From Saccharomycopsis phalli (lineage: Eukaryota; Ascomycota; Saccharomycetes; Ascoideales; Saccharomycopsidaceae): DNA of 64,000 nt. The position numbers and the translations under genes were made by a program. This document shows, piece after piece, positions 54,036 to 62,796 of the stretch; position 1 is the stretch's first letter; each line of letters begins with the position of its first letter. Location: positions 1-64,000 of the forward strand of contig CP073216.1 of the NCBI GenBank assembly GCA_020342235.1, written 5' to 3'. The notes under the pieces were generated by a model that was not told where the DNA came from, made no database searches, and saw only the letters and a program-made list of their open reading frames with translations.

Positions 54036-54043
54036 TCACGTGA
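54036..54043. promoter_or_regulatory. Cbf1-type site in the YTH1/OTU2 promoter
   Basis: ATCACGTGAC, which reads as RTCACGTG on both strands. It lies midway in a 95-bp divergent promoter. Confidence 0.5.
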
Positions 54044-54087
54044 CAACACCAGGATGTTGAATTTTGGTGCAAACTTTTGAGGTGAGC

Positions 54088-55011
54088 ATGAGCGAGATTA
54101 GTGACGAATTGTTGAGTAAGCAGAAGAAGGAGATCAAGGATCTTCAGGCGACGGTGACTGGCATGAAGAAGCAGGCCAATAAAAAGACCCGGAAGCAGGT
54201 GGTGAAGCGTTGTCAAGAGATGGAGGAGGCGTTGAAGTTGAAGCATCAGCAGGAGAAGAGCGCGTATTTACGAGAGAAGAACGGGGTTGTGGAGGAGGAA
54301 GAGGAGGAAATAAGTCCAGAGAAGTTGTTGGAGCAGCTTAATCTTGAGAAGGAAGCAGAAAAGGGGGAGCAGGAAACGGAAAAGGTGGGGCAAAACGCGA
54401 AGAAAGTGGAGCAGGCGACGGAAAAAGTGGTACAGGACAAGCCAAAGAAACGCAACAGGCAAAAGGAACGGCTTGCGAGAAGAGAAGAGGAGCAGAAGAA
54501 AATCAGAGAAGATGCGTCCAAAGAGGCCGAGGGCCAGACGGATTACCGGGCGATTGAGTTGGAGAGCTTGGGCCAATTGTGCGAGAAGTTGCGGGTGAAG
54601 CAGTACGACATCCAGCCGGATGGCAACTGTTTGTTTGCATCTATTTCGGACCAGCTCAAGGTGCGGCATGGGGTTGAAGCTGGGGTTGGTGAGTTGCGAG
54701 CCCGGGCGGCGGAGCATATTAAGAAGCACGCAGCGCAGTTCCAGCCGTTTTTGTTTGACGAGGAGACGCTTAAGATGGGTAGTGTGGAGGAGTATGTGGC
54801 GAAGATATTGAAGAACGGCGAGTGGGGAGGGGACATTGAGATTTTGGCACTTGCTAGCGAGTACAAATGTCCAATTAGCGTGATGATGAGCGGACGGGCG
54901 GCACACCGGGTGAACGAGCAAGGGCCGGAACCCGAGTTGAAGTTGGTGTACTACCAGCATGCCTATGGGCTAGGGGAGCATTACAACTCGCTAAGGGACG
55001 TAGACGAATGA
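54088..55011 (+). CDS. OTU2: OTU-family deubiquitinase Otu2
   Basis: A 307-aa protein from ATG 54088 (MSEISDELLSKQKK); the open frame starts at a TTG upstream. The first 150 residues are a long Lys/Glu coiled coil. The OTU domain follows: DIQPDGNCLFASISDQL (catalytic Asp and Cys), VGELRARAAEHI, EWGGDIEILALASEY and the catalytic His near AYGLGEHYNSL. Otu2 in S. cerevisiae removes ubiquitin from ribosomal protein S7 on the 40S subunit, and the coiled coil mediates ribosome contact. Confidence 0.88.
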   Translation: MSEISDELLSKQKKEIKDLQATVTGMKKQANKKTRKQVVKRCQEMEEALKLKHQQEKSAYLREKNGVVEEEEEEISPEKLLEQLNLEKEAEKGEQETEKVGQNAKKVEQATEKVVQDKPKKRNRQKERLARREEEQKKIREDASKEAEGQTDYRAIELESLGQLCEKLRVKQYDIQPDGNCLFASISDQLKVRHGVEAGVGELRARAAEHIKKHAAQFQPFLFDEETLKMGSVEEYVAKILKNGEWGGDIEILALASEYKCPISVMMSGRAAHRVNEQGPEPELKLVYYQHAYGLGEHYNSLRDVDE

Positions 55012-55054
55012 ATATACAACCGGGGTCGACCTGCTTCTCGTGAGCTGGGGGTGA

Positions 55055-55071
55055 CGCGCGCGCGCGCGCGC
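55055..55071. repeat. (CG)n run
   Basis: About 8 uninterrupted CG dinucleotides between OTU2 and RIB1, with further CG-rich bases to 55078. A Z-DNA-prone stretch in the RIB1 upstream region. Confidence 0.6.
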
Positions 55072-55163
55072 CGCGCCTTGCATTGTTCAAAATTTTCATT
55101 ATTAAGCATTATTCGGGCCTTAGTAATCGTGACCTATCAAGCATTTGGCAATATATAGAGGCC

Positions 55164-56186
55164 ATGTCGCAACGCAACGAGATAGCGCAACCGCAGCCGA
55201 CCAAAAAGGAGCCAGAGATGTTGATGACCAGCACGCATTTGTTTGACAACTTGTCGCTCGTATCACCGGCAGTGACCCCACTCGACCTGGAGTCGGTGCC
55301 CATTGTCCCCACGGCAGAGTTTATCCACGACAAGTCGCGGGCAGAGGTGCCGAGCGAGTTGCCTGAGGTGACGTGTATTGCCCGGGCGAGAATTCCGACG
55401 ACAAACGGACAGGAGATCTTTCTCCACTTGTACTCGAACAACGTCGACAGCAAGGAGCACTTGGCAATTGTGTTTGGCGAGAACATCCGCAGCAAGACCT
55501 TGTTCAGAGTGCAGCCCGGCGAGTCCCAGGGCGACAGAATGACCCGTGGCGCATACGTGGGGAAGCTCTTTCCGGGCCGACTGGAGGCGGACCGGGACCC
55601 GTCCACGGGCATGGAGCTTACGTTTGCCGACGGCGAGTTGGTTTACGACCCCAAGACGTCGGTGTGCGGCGACGAGTCGACCATGGTGCGGATCCACTCA
55701 GAGTGCTACACCGGCGAAACCGCATGGAGCGCACGGTGCGACTGCGGTGAGCAGTTTGACGAGGCCGGACGGAAGATGGGCGAGTTGGGCCGCGGGTGCA
55801 TTGTATATCTCCGGCAGGAGGGCCGGGGAATTGGCCTTGGAGAGAAGTTGAAGGCATACAATCTCCAGGATCTTGGTGCCGACACCGTGCAAGCGAACTT
55901 GATGCTCCGGCACCCGGCAGACGCGCGGTCATTTGGCCTTGCGACTGCGATTCTACTTGACTTGAACTTGGTGAACATCAAGCTCTTGACCAACAACCCG
56001 GACAAGATCATTGCGGTCGAGGGCCAGGACCGGCTCATCCGGGTGACGGAGCGCGTGCCAATGGTGCCGTTGGCATGGCAACACAAGAAGGGCGTCGAGA
56101 GCAAAGAAATTGACGGATACCTACGGACCAAGATCGAGCGTATGGGCCACTTGTTGCAGAAGCCCATCAACATTGGCAACCACTAA
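55164..56186 (+). CDS. RIB1: GTP cyclohydrolase II
   Basis: A 340-aa protein from ATG 55164 (MSQRNEIAQPQP). It catalyses the first step of riboflavin synthesis. Zinc ligands sit in SECYTGETAWSARCDCGEQFDEAG, and the catalytic loop in IVYLRQEGRGIGLGEKLKAYN with LQDLGADTVQAN. ARIPTTNGQEIFLHLYSNN near the start and GYLRTKIERMGHLL near the end match yeast Rib1 closely. A CTG codon at 55581 (residue 140, GR-x-EAD) replaces what I recall as Thr in S. cerevisiae, which fits CUG read as Ser. Confidence 0.94.
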   Translation: MSQRNEIAQPQPTKKEPEMLMTSTHLFDNLSLVSPAVTPLDLESVPIVPTAEFIHDKSRAEVPSELPEVTCIARARIPTTNGQEIFLHLYSNNVDSKEHLAIVFGENIRSKTLFRVQPGESQGDRMTRGAYVGKLFPGRLEADRDPSTGMELTFADGELVYDPKTSVCGDESTMVRIHSECYTGETAWSARCDCGEQFDEAGRKMGELGRGCIVYLRQEGRGIGLGEKLKAYNLQDLGADTVQANLMLRHPADARSFGLATAILLDLNLVNIKLLTNNPDKIIAVEGQDRLIRVTERVPMVPLAWQHKKGVESKEIDGYLRTKIERMGHLLQKPINIGNH

Positions 56187-56210
56187 TACATGCACGTACC
56201 TGTGGTGTAG

Positions 56211-56218
56211 TCACGTGT
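56211..56218. promoter_or_regulatory. Cbf1-type site upstream of the thioredoxin-like gene
   Basis: GTCACGTG in the 77-bp gap between RIB1 and the 56264 start. Predicted. Confidence 0.4.
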
Positions 56219-56263
56219 GCAGGCAGGATTGCCAAAGCAATCCAGCGAGGCAAGCAGTGCAGC

Positions 56264-56740
56264 ATGAATCCAGGTGCAAGAGTAGTGACGCGACGCCGGA
56301 CGCTTTGCCGGATGTTCTTCTCGTGGTTCCGACAAAGACCGATCGTCTACCCTGATCGGGAAATCGGGGTCTTTAACACCACCAAGGTCTACACCCAGTC
56401 GGTGAAGGACGGCGAGTCCGACTTGCACGACTACTTGTTGACGACAAACAACGTGCCCTTGTTGTTGAACTTTACCTACCGGGGCGATCCCAAGTGCAAC
56501 AAGTTGACCAAGCCGTTGTATGACTTGCTCAACTACAAGATCAACAAAAAGGTCAACTTGATTGACGTCGAGTGTGACGAGCCAGCCAACCGCGACTTGA
56601 TGGTCACCTATGGAGTCAAGCAGATTCCCTCGGTGGTGGCTCTTCGCAGCCAGTTGATTGTCGATGTGTTTCTGCCGGATGTCGAGACTTTGGACGAGCA
56701 GCAGCTTGAGCAATGGATCAATGGTGTTGCTATTGAGTAG
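56264..56740 (+). CDS. Thioredoxin-fold protein without CXXC, probably mitochondrial
   Basis: A 158-aa protein. The N terminus MNPGARVVTRRRTLCRMFFSW is basic and could be a mitochondrial presequence. The rest follows a thioredoxin layout: VPLLLNFTYRGDPKCNKLTKPLYDLL, KVNLIDVECDEPANRDLMVTYGVKQIPSVVAL (with the cis-Pro block VKQIPSVV), then LDEQQLEQWING. The active site has a single Cys (DPKC) instead of CXXC, so it is unlikely to be a classical dithiol reductase. Similar small proteins occur in mitochondria of other yeasts; the exact ortholog is not named. Confidence 0.7.
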   Translation: MNPGARVVTRRRTLCRMFFSWFRQRPIVYPDREIGVFNTTKVYTQSVKDGESDLHDYLLTTNNVPLLLNFTYRGDPKCNKLTKPLYDLLNYKINKKVNLIDVECDEPANRDLMVTYGVKQIPSVVALRSQLIVDVFLPDVETLDEQQLEQWINGVAIE

Positions 56741-57291
56741 TGGATGTTGGGTATGGATGTTGTTGAATAGGAAATGAACGTTGTTATTGCTGTAGAAAAG
56801 GGACGTTGTTATTGAGTAGTGGATGTTGAATAGGAAATGGATGATGTTATTGCTGTAGAAAAAGGACGTTGTTATTGAGTAATGGATGTATTAAGTAATG
56901 GATGTACTGAGTGAATGTATGGTGTTATTGCTGTAAAAAAGGACGTTTTTATCGAGTAAATGGACATTATTGGGTAAATGGACATTGTTACTGAATAAAT
57001 GGATGGTGTTGAGTAAATAGACGTTATCGAGTAGGGCGTTGTTCGTTGTTGAGTATGGACCCTTATTCGTTGCTATTGAGTATGGACGTTATCGTTATTG
57101 AATATGGACCCTTATTCGTTAATATTGAGTATGGACCCTTATTCGTTAATATTGAGTATGGACGTCGTTATTCACTGTTGAGTATGGACGTTATCGTTAT
57201 TGAATATGGACGTTTTCGTTATTGACTATGTATATCGTTATTGACTATGCATATCGTTATTGACTATGCACGTCATCACTACACACCATCT
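56741..57291. other. Intergenic minisatellite
   Basis: Nearly the whole gap is made of degenerate 20-40 bp units of type GTTATTGAGTATGGACGTT, with TAGGAAATGGATG and GCTGTAGAAAAAGGACG variants in the first half. It lies between convergent genes. No gene was found. Confidence 0.6.
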
Positions 57292-58359
57292 CTACTTTGT
57301 TCTATTTGGGTCCCACACCTGCACCACGCGGTCATAGAAACTACATGTACTCGACAATCCGTCTAGCGACGTATCCCCACCATACACCATACTCTCGTGA
57401 TGCTGCTTAAACTCCTTCTCCAAGTACACATCTCCATCAACATCCACGACCTTGGCCCCGTCATACATGCAGCACACCAAAAGTTTCAGCAGCGCCCGCT
57501 TCATTGGAGTCAATCTCCACACTCCCCCACCTAGATTGCTGCTGCTCGCGACCTTGGGTGGGTATGGAAGCGCAGTGTTGTCCATGAAACGCAAATCACT
57601 GACTTTCAAGCAGTCATCGTAGCTTCCAGTGAGTAGTCTGTAATGGTTCTGGTTCGCCAGCCACGACCCGTGTCCGTTGTGGTCTCCAGGACCCGCAGTC
57701 AAGATGGACGTGATTCCAGCGTCGTGGATCCGTCGCGAAACAAATATCCGGGTCGCGGCTCGCAAGTCGTTGGCCATCAAACACAGATCGTCTCCCCCAC
57801 TGAACACCACGTTCTGGGCCCCGTCAAAGTTGCCAAACGTGCCAATCCACGCCTCGAGCGTGTGGTCGCTGAACTCGGCTACAAGCGAGAAGTCGCCATT
57901 GGACATTCGAAGCACCTTCATCTCACCAGAAGTCGAGGTGGCCAACATGAGCCCGGGATCGGTCTCTGAGAATTTCACGCTCGTGACCAACAGACTGTCA
58001 AACACAGCAAAATCAGCCACTCTTTGTAGCTCCAAAGTCTCGCCAAAATGCACCCTCCATAGATAGATGGACCCGTTCGACTGCGCAGTGGCGACCAAAT
58101 CGTCGTCAAACGGAGAAAACTGGAGATCCAACACCGCAGAATCTACCGGAATCGAACGCGCTAACTCCAACGAATCGCCGTACTCCAACAGGTCTGCCGT
58201 CGAAGTGTACCGTAGGATATCCACCGAGCCATACTTGCAATTCTTGGCTTCCTCAAATTTATATGTGCCTACAAGGACCCATTTATTATCCAACGGATAG
58301 TATTTCAAGCAGCAGGGAGGCAATTCGAGTGTCGTCTTTGCATTTCCAAAGCAATTCAT
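57292..58359 (-). CDS. RRT2: Diphthamide biosynthesis WD40 protein Dph7/Rrt2
   Basis: A 355-aa seven-bladed WD40-type protein. Blades include SAVLDLQFSPFDDDLVATAQSNGSIYLW, VTSVKFSETDPGLMLATSTSGE, FSGGDDLCLMANDLR and LLTGSYDDCLKVSDLR. The C-terminal HHESMVYGGDTS matches the conserved HDS.YG block of DPH7. Dph7 is the diphthine methylesterase needed for the last amidation step of diphthamide on elongation factor 2. Length is typical. Confidence 0.82.
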   Translation of the reverse strand: MNCFGNAKTTLELPPCCLKYYPLDNKWVLVGTYKFEEAKNCKYGSVDILRYTSTADLLEYGDSLELARSIPVDSAVLDLQFSPFDDDLVATAQSNGSIYLWRVHFGETLELQRVADFAVFDSLLVTSVKFSETDPGLMLATSTSGEMKVLRMSNGDFSLVAEFSDHTLEAWIGTFGNFDGAQNVVFSGGDDLCLMANDLRAATRIFVSRRIHDAGITSILTAGPGDHNGHGSWLANQNHYRLLTGSYDDCLKVSDLRFMDNTALPYPPKVASSSNLGGGVWRLTPMKRALLKLLVCCMYDGAKVVDVDGDVYLEKEFKQHHESMVYGGDTSLDGLSSTCSFYDRVVQVWDPNRTK

Positions 58360-59521
58360 ACTTGAAAAGCTGCAGCTCCCGAGAAAATTTCGTGCTCATT
58401 TTACCACTCCAACGTGCGGAACCAGCCAAGGGGCTCAGCAAGGAAAATATTGCTTTGATGGAATGGAAAATTGATTTGGTGGAATGAGTTGGCAAATTTG
58501 GCTTGTTTTATTTAAAGTAGTGGTCAGAGTGTGATTTTTTGATTTATACTGATGCAACTGGAACGTTATTACATGTTGGAGTAAGTAATTGTACCAATGA
58601 AAAAGTTGACGTTCAATAGTGGTACAATTTAGTAGTACAATTTAGTAGTACAATTTAGTAGTACAATTTAGTAGCACAATATAATAGCACAATATAACCA
58701 GCATTTACACAATTCACATCCCAACAGTATATCACCTTTGGATATTAATTTTCTAGCATGGCAAATCGCAACCATTTTCATTTACATAACCTCAGCAAAT
58801 GGATGAAAATATAAAAGACCAACTCTGTATATTGCTCCGTCACCTCTCAATGGAATTATGCAACTGCTCTTTACATTTGTTACCTGATATCTCCCATGGC
58901 GAAACTGACCATGCCTTTGCAAACTAGTTGTAATATAATAACCAGGATACGAGTTGGCAAAATTGCTAAAATATATTGGCTTGGTAATGCAAATAAACCC
59001 TGACTATTTATACTTGAAAAATAACACTCGTTCTCTATGTGAAAAGGGCATAGTCTGACTAGACTATTGACAGAAGATTGAGTCAGACAGAAGTTACAAA
59101 TAGGACAAGGGATTCTGAAAGAACAAAGAAAAAGTTCTAAAAAGGATAAAAAGTTCTAAAAAAGATAAAAAGTTACGGAAAAGACCACGAAGTTGAAACA
59201 GGGAATAACCCGACTAGCCTATTGCTTTTGACAGAAGATTGCATCAGCCAGAGCAGAGCAGAGAAATAAAATATTGCATTGTATCACACCATTCCTTGCC
59301 TTCAACACAAAAACCACAACTGATTCGACGTTTGGAATAATCTCACAACTGATTATAATGGACTACAAAGGTATTATAATTATGAATTTGCAACATGTAC
59401 ATATATGCTCGTTAATGTATATCCACTATACAGGAGCATCACACAGACCTCAAGAATAAGCCACCGAGCACTACCACCAGTGCTAACCTTTTCGTATTAA
59501 GCGACGAATCATTCTGTATTG
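58360..59521. other. Intergenic region with short AT repeats
   Basis: 58620-58690: four to five copies of TAGTAGTACAATT. 59120-59180: AAAAAGTTCTAAAAA units. A 61-codon frame at 59274 has no support. No RNA gene recognised. Confidence 0.45.
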
Positions 59522-60025
59522 CTAGTTGGCCTTGAGTAATTTCTCGATTTCAGGAGCAAGCGTGGACGGATTAGTAATGGACCCCCATCTTTCGTAGACT
59601 TCACCGTTCTTGTCCACCAAGAATTTCTCAAAGTTCCACTTGATTCCTCTGAAGCCCAACAAGCCAGCCTTCTTAGACTTCAAAAATTGATACACAGGGT
59701 CCGCCTTGGACCCGTTCACCTCAATTTTCTGCAACACCGGGAACGACACCCCGTAGTTTAAGGTACAGTATGAGCTAATCTCCTCTGCAGTACCTGGCTC
59801 CTGCTTACCAAATTGGTTACAAGGGAACCCGACCATCTCTAATCCCTGGTCGTGATACTTCTCGTACAATTCTTGAAGCTGCTTATATTGAGGGGTAAAG
59901 CCGCACTTGGAGGCAACATTCACAATAAGCACGACTTTGCCCTTGAACTGTTCAAAGCTAAAAGGCTTGCCTGAATCGTCGTTTGGTGCAAGCTGGTAAA
60001 AGGACTCTGGTACTTCGACACCCAT
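59522..60025 (-). CDS. Thioredoxin-dependent glutathione peroxidase (Hyr1/Gpx2 type)
   Basis: A 167-aa protein. Peroxidatic Cys41 lies in NVASKCGFTPQY, a conserved Cys69 in GFPCNQFGKQEPG, and resolving Cys87 in SSYCTLNYG. Gln and Trp of the catalytic tetrad sit in that region and in KWNFEKFLV. This is the yeast Gpx2/Hyr1 group, which reduces hydroperoxides with thioredoxin and, as Hyr1, relays oxidation to Yap1. Which paralog it represents is not clear. Confidence 0.9.
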   Translation of the reverse strand: MGVEVPESFYQLAPNDDSGKPFSFEQFKGKVVLIVNVASKCGFTPQYKQLQELYEKYHDQGLEMVGFPCNQFGKQEPGTAEEISSYCTLNYGVSFPVLQKIEVNGSKADPVYQFLKSKKAGLLGFRGIKWNFEKFLVDKNGEVYERWGSITNPSTLAPEIEKLLKAN

Positions 60026-60390
60026 TTAATGTATGAATTAGACTGGACAGGTTTTGGTATTTATACTTTGATACCGTTAATCTAGACCTCCCACAGTTGG
60101 TAAGCATACAGACACCCAGACACCCAGTTCGGAACAAGGCAACAAAATGCAATCGACTTCCGCCGTACATGTTACTCTATCCGTGTAGATCATTGGCCGG
60201 GTCTTTTTGTAGAATACAAATACGTTTATTGAGATTTAACTATACAGTGCGTTTTTCTCCTAGGTCGTGGTGGCGTAGACTGCCCCTTTTTTTTTTCTTT
60301 CCTTCCATTTTTGTTTTCTGGTAATTTGTAATCGAAACATGGTGAAATGCAAGAACATGCTAGAGGCTGATTTCAGTGAGACGCCTTGCA
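60026..60390. other. Intergenic region upstream of the peroxidase
   Basis: Promoter of the 59522 gene and 3' flank of the mannosyltransferase. A T9-C run lies near 60290. No other feature seen. Confidence 0.4.
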
Positions 60391-62304
60391 CTAGTGCTTC
60401 TTATTAATCCAATCTATTTCTTCTTGGATTTGCTGACAAAACTTGGTCTTGTCGTAGCGATCTCCAAATGCCTCTATTTGCTTTTCAATAAACTTCATCC
60501 GCACAAGCTTGGACTTGTCATTACTGCACAAAAAGTCATGAATGTTCTGCCACTGCATCTTCTCAAACTGATAGTATCCCGGCTCGGTTATGACATTATC
60601 GTAGAATTTAATTCGCTGGTTATCTTCCTTCATCTGGTTATTAAGAATCAAATCTATTGGATCAAACTTTGGCGTGGACTCGTGAATAAACATCAACTTG
60701 ATCCTCATGTCAAACACATTGGCATAATAATCCTTCAAGGCTTTCTTGCCATCCGACTCCTCACTAAACAACTTGTACTGCTTGTCACTGATCTTAATGT
60801 ATTCCTCCAACTCCTCCTGGTACATCTTGGAGTGCTTCAACTCGTCACCGGTAATGCCCTTTTGCACACAAAAGTCCTTGATGTACATGTCATTTAACCG
60901 TCGGCTAAACGTGTTAAAATTGTACTCGTCAATAGGACTGAACTGGCCCTGCGCAGTACCCCGGAACTCGTCATTATTTACATGGTGGTATCCAATTGCC
61001 GTCACCGAGGTCTTAATCTGGTAGTACTTTGCTTTTAGCAAGTTGGCTGCCGCCAAAAACGTGTCCTTGTCTCCCTGTCCAGGGGCCCATTGTGTCAACA
61101 AATGGTAGTAATAGTTTGGTCCGTAGATGTTGTAGTATAGCGACAACAAGAGGACATCGGCATGGTGCTTCTTGCTGATCATAAGCTGGCCGGACTCGGT
61201 AGAAGGGTTTGGAATTGTGCCAATAAGATCATGCAAGGGAACTTGTTCCTCAATCTGCCGTTTGCTAGTATATATCTTGCCGGTGTTTGGGTTCTTCTTG
61301 TTCAAGTTCAACTCCGCCAAATCAATGCCCTGGATCTCATAGAAACTAGGATGCGTGGTTCTCTCCCAGTAGTCAGGCCACACAATGAACTTGTGGCTAA
61401 TGTATGGCTCGGTAACAAACAAGATATCGGGGTTCAAGTACGGCACGTTGTCGGCATCTAGAAGCAATATGTTTTCAAAATTCGAAAGGAGGAGCGCCAA
61501 CGACTTTAGCATAAACCCTTTGATCTTGAAGTCGCTGCGGTGGATTATATCAATGTCCAAGATCTCGTACATTTTCAAGCACTTGGCATTGAGATTGGGT
61601 AAAATCTTCTCGCAAAACTCCTCCTCGTACTCATTTTCAAAGGGAATATACACCTCAACTGGGAGCTTCGAGCCAAGATTACGAAGATGCTTGATTGACA
61701 ACAACGCAAACCACGAGTACTGGCCTCCGCCAACGTACACAATACCACTAGAATTGTTTATATAAAACCCGGAATCCCCTTCATTGTCTGGTGGGAAGTA
61801 TATCTTAGACTTTGGGTCCTTTACCTTGGCAAGAAACTTCTTGTGCATGGACTTCAAACTGTCAATTTCACGTCGACCGACTTCTAAATAGGATTCCCCA
61901 AGGAACTTGCTCGACAAAACCGGGTGATCATCCCATGGAGCCATGGAAGGAGCCTTTGGGTAATCCGATGGAAGTGCCTCAAAGTCTGGCTGTACCGCGA
62001 CCAACTCAGCAAACAAATTTTCCAAGTAATTCTTGTGGATGTCAGACTTGAATATCGTGTGGTTATTGTCTGCAACCTCGCTATTAAGATCAATATCATC
62101 ATTGTCATCGTATAATAAAGTCTCATGTGCATTTTCTTGGTCGATTATCCTGTCGACCACTTCCACATTACTATACCCATTGGACGTATAAATGACACGG
62201 AAGTTGAAGATAAGGAAAAGCAGACACACTACAGCAAGTATGGCGTAGTTTGTTATCCGTCTATTCCGACTGAACAACCGCAAGATATAGTTTACCGTGA
62301 CCAT
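60391..62304 (-). CDS. Golgi alpha-1,2-mannosyltransferase, MNN2 family
   Basis: A 637-aa type II membrane protein. It has a short basic cytoplasmic head (NYILRLFSRNRR), an anchor at about residues 18-37 (TNYAILAVVCLLFLIFNFRV) and a luminal catalytic domain. The glycosyltransferase core has IVYVGGGQYSWFALLSIKHLR, then ENILLLDADNVPYLNPDILF with the metal-binding DAD, then GTIPNPSTESGQLMISKK and WAPGQGDKDTFLAAA. Mnn2/Mnn5-type enzymes add alpha-1,2-mannose branches to N-glycan outer chains. A paralog lies directly upstream in the same orientation. Confidence 0.9.
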   Translation of the reverse strand: MVTVNYILRLFSRNRRITNYAILAVVCLLFLIFNFRVIYTSNGYSNVEVVDRIIDQENAHETLLYDDNDDIDLNSEVADNNHTIFKSDIHKNYLENLFAELVAVQPDFEALPSDYPKAPSMAPWDDHPVLSSKFLGESYLEVGRREIDSLKSMHKKFLAKVKDPKSKIYFPPDNEGDSGFYINNSSGIVYVGGGQYSWFALLSIKHLRNLGSKLPVEVYIPFENEYEEEFCEKILPNLNAKCLKMYEILDIDIIHRSDFKIKGFMLKSLALLLSNFENILLLDADNVPYLNPDILFVTEPYISHKFIVWPDYWERTTHPSFYEIQGIDLAELNLNKKNPNTGKIYTSKRQIEEQVPLHDLIGTIPNPSTESGQLMISKKHHADVLLLSLYYNIYGPNYYYHLLTQWAPGQGDKDTFLAAANLLKAKYYQIKTSVTAIGYHHVNNDEFRGTAQGQFSPIDEYNFNTFSRRLNDMYIKDFCVQKGITGDELKHSKMYQEELEEYIKISDKQYKLFSEESDGKKALKDYYANVFDMRIKLMFIHESTPKFDPIDLILNNQMKEDNQRIKFYDNVITEPGYYQFEKMQWQNIHDFLCSNDKSKLVRMKFIEKQIEAFGDRYDKTKFCQQIQEEIDWINKKH

Positions 62305-62796
62305 GGCAGTGTCGAAATAATTAGTCGATATTTTCGTTGATCACATATACTGTCACCCTATACTTACTACATACGAACACCCCCTTTTCACTGCATGTAT
62401 ATGCATCCCATATCAAACACCCCAGGCTTGCTTAATACATACACACCTCAATTTCCTATTGTGTGATCTCCACATGCATCATTGGGTTTTCTGACTACCA
62501 GTTAAATAATTGCTCCGAGTTCAGATTGCAAACATTTCGTGAAAACTTTTCTCATGACCAATAATATTGTCTGTAATAATGGCTAATAGGACGACGTGTT
62601 CTGCGAAGTCACTTACTTTAATAAAACGAGTACCAATGCTAATTTCAGCGGTTCTCTGTATCATTCAGCCAAAAAGGTTCATCTGTCATTAAAAATGTTA
62701 ACTGTCAATTCTCCACACGGACCTCAATCAACCTACAAAGCCTTGTGCTCGTTTTGATTGGAGTATTATACACATTGCTACTATCCTACCAATCAC
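62305..62796. other. Spacer between tandem mannosyltransferase genes
   Basis: 492 bp, AT-rich, serving as promoter for the 60391-62304 gene and 3' flank for the next. No further feature recognised. Confidence 0.4.
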
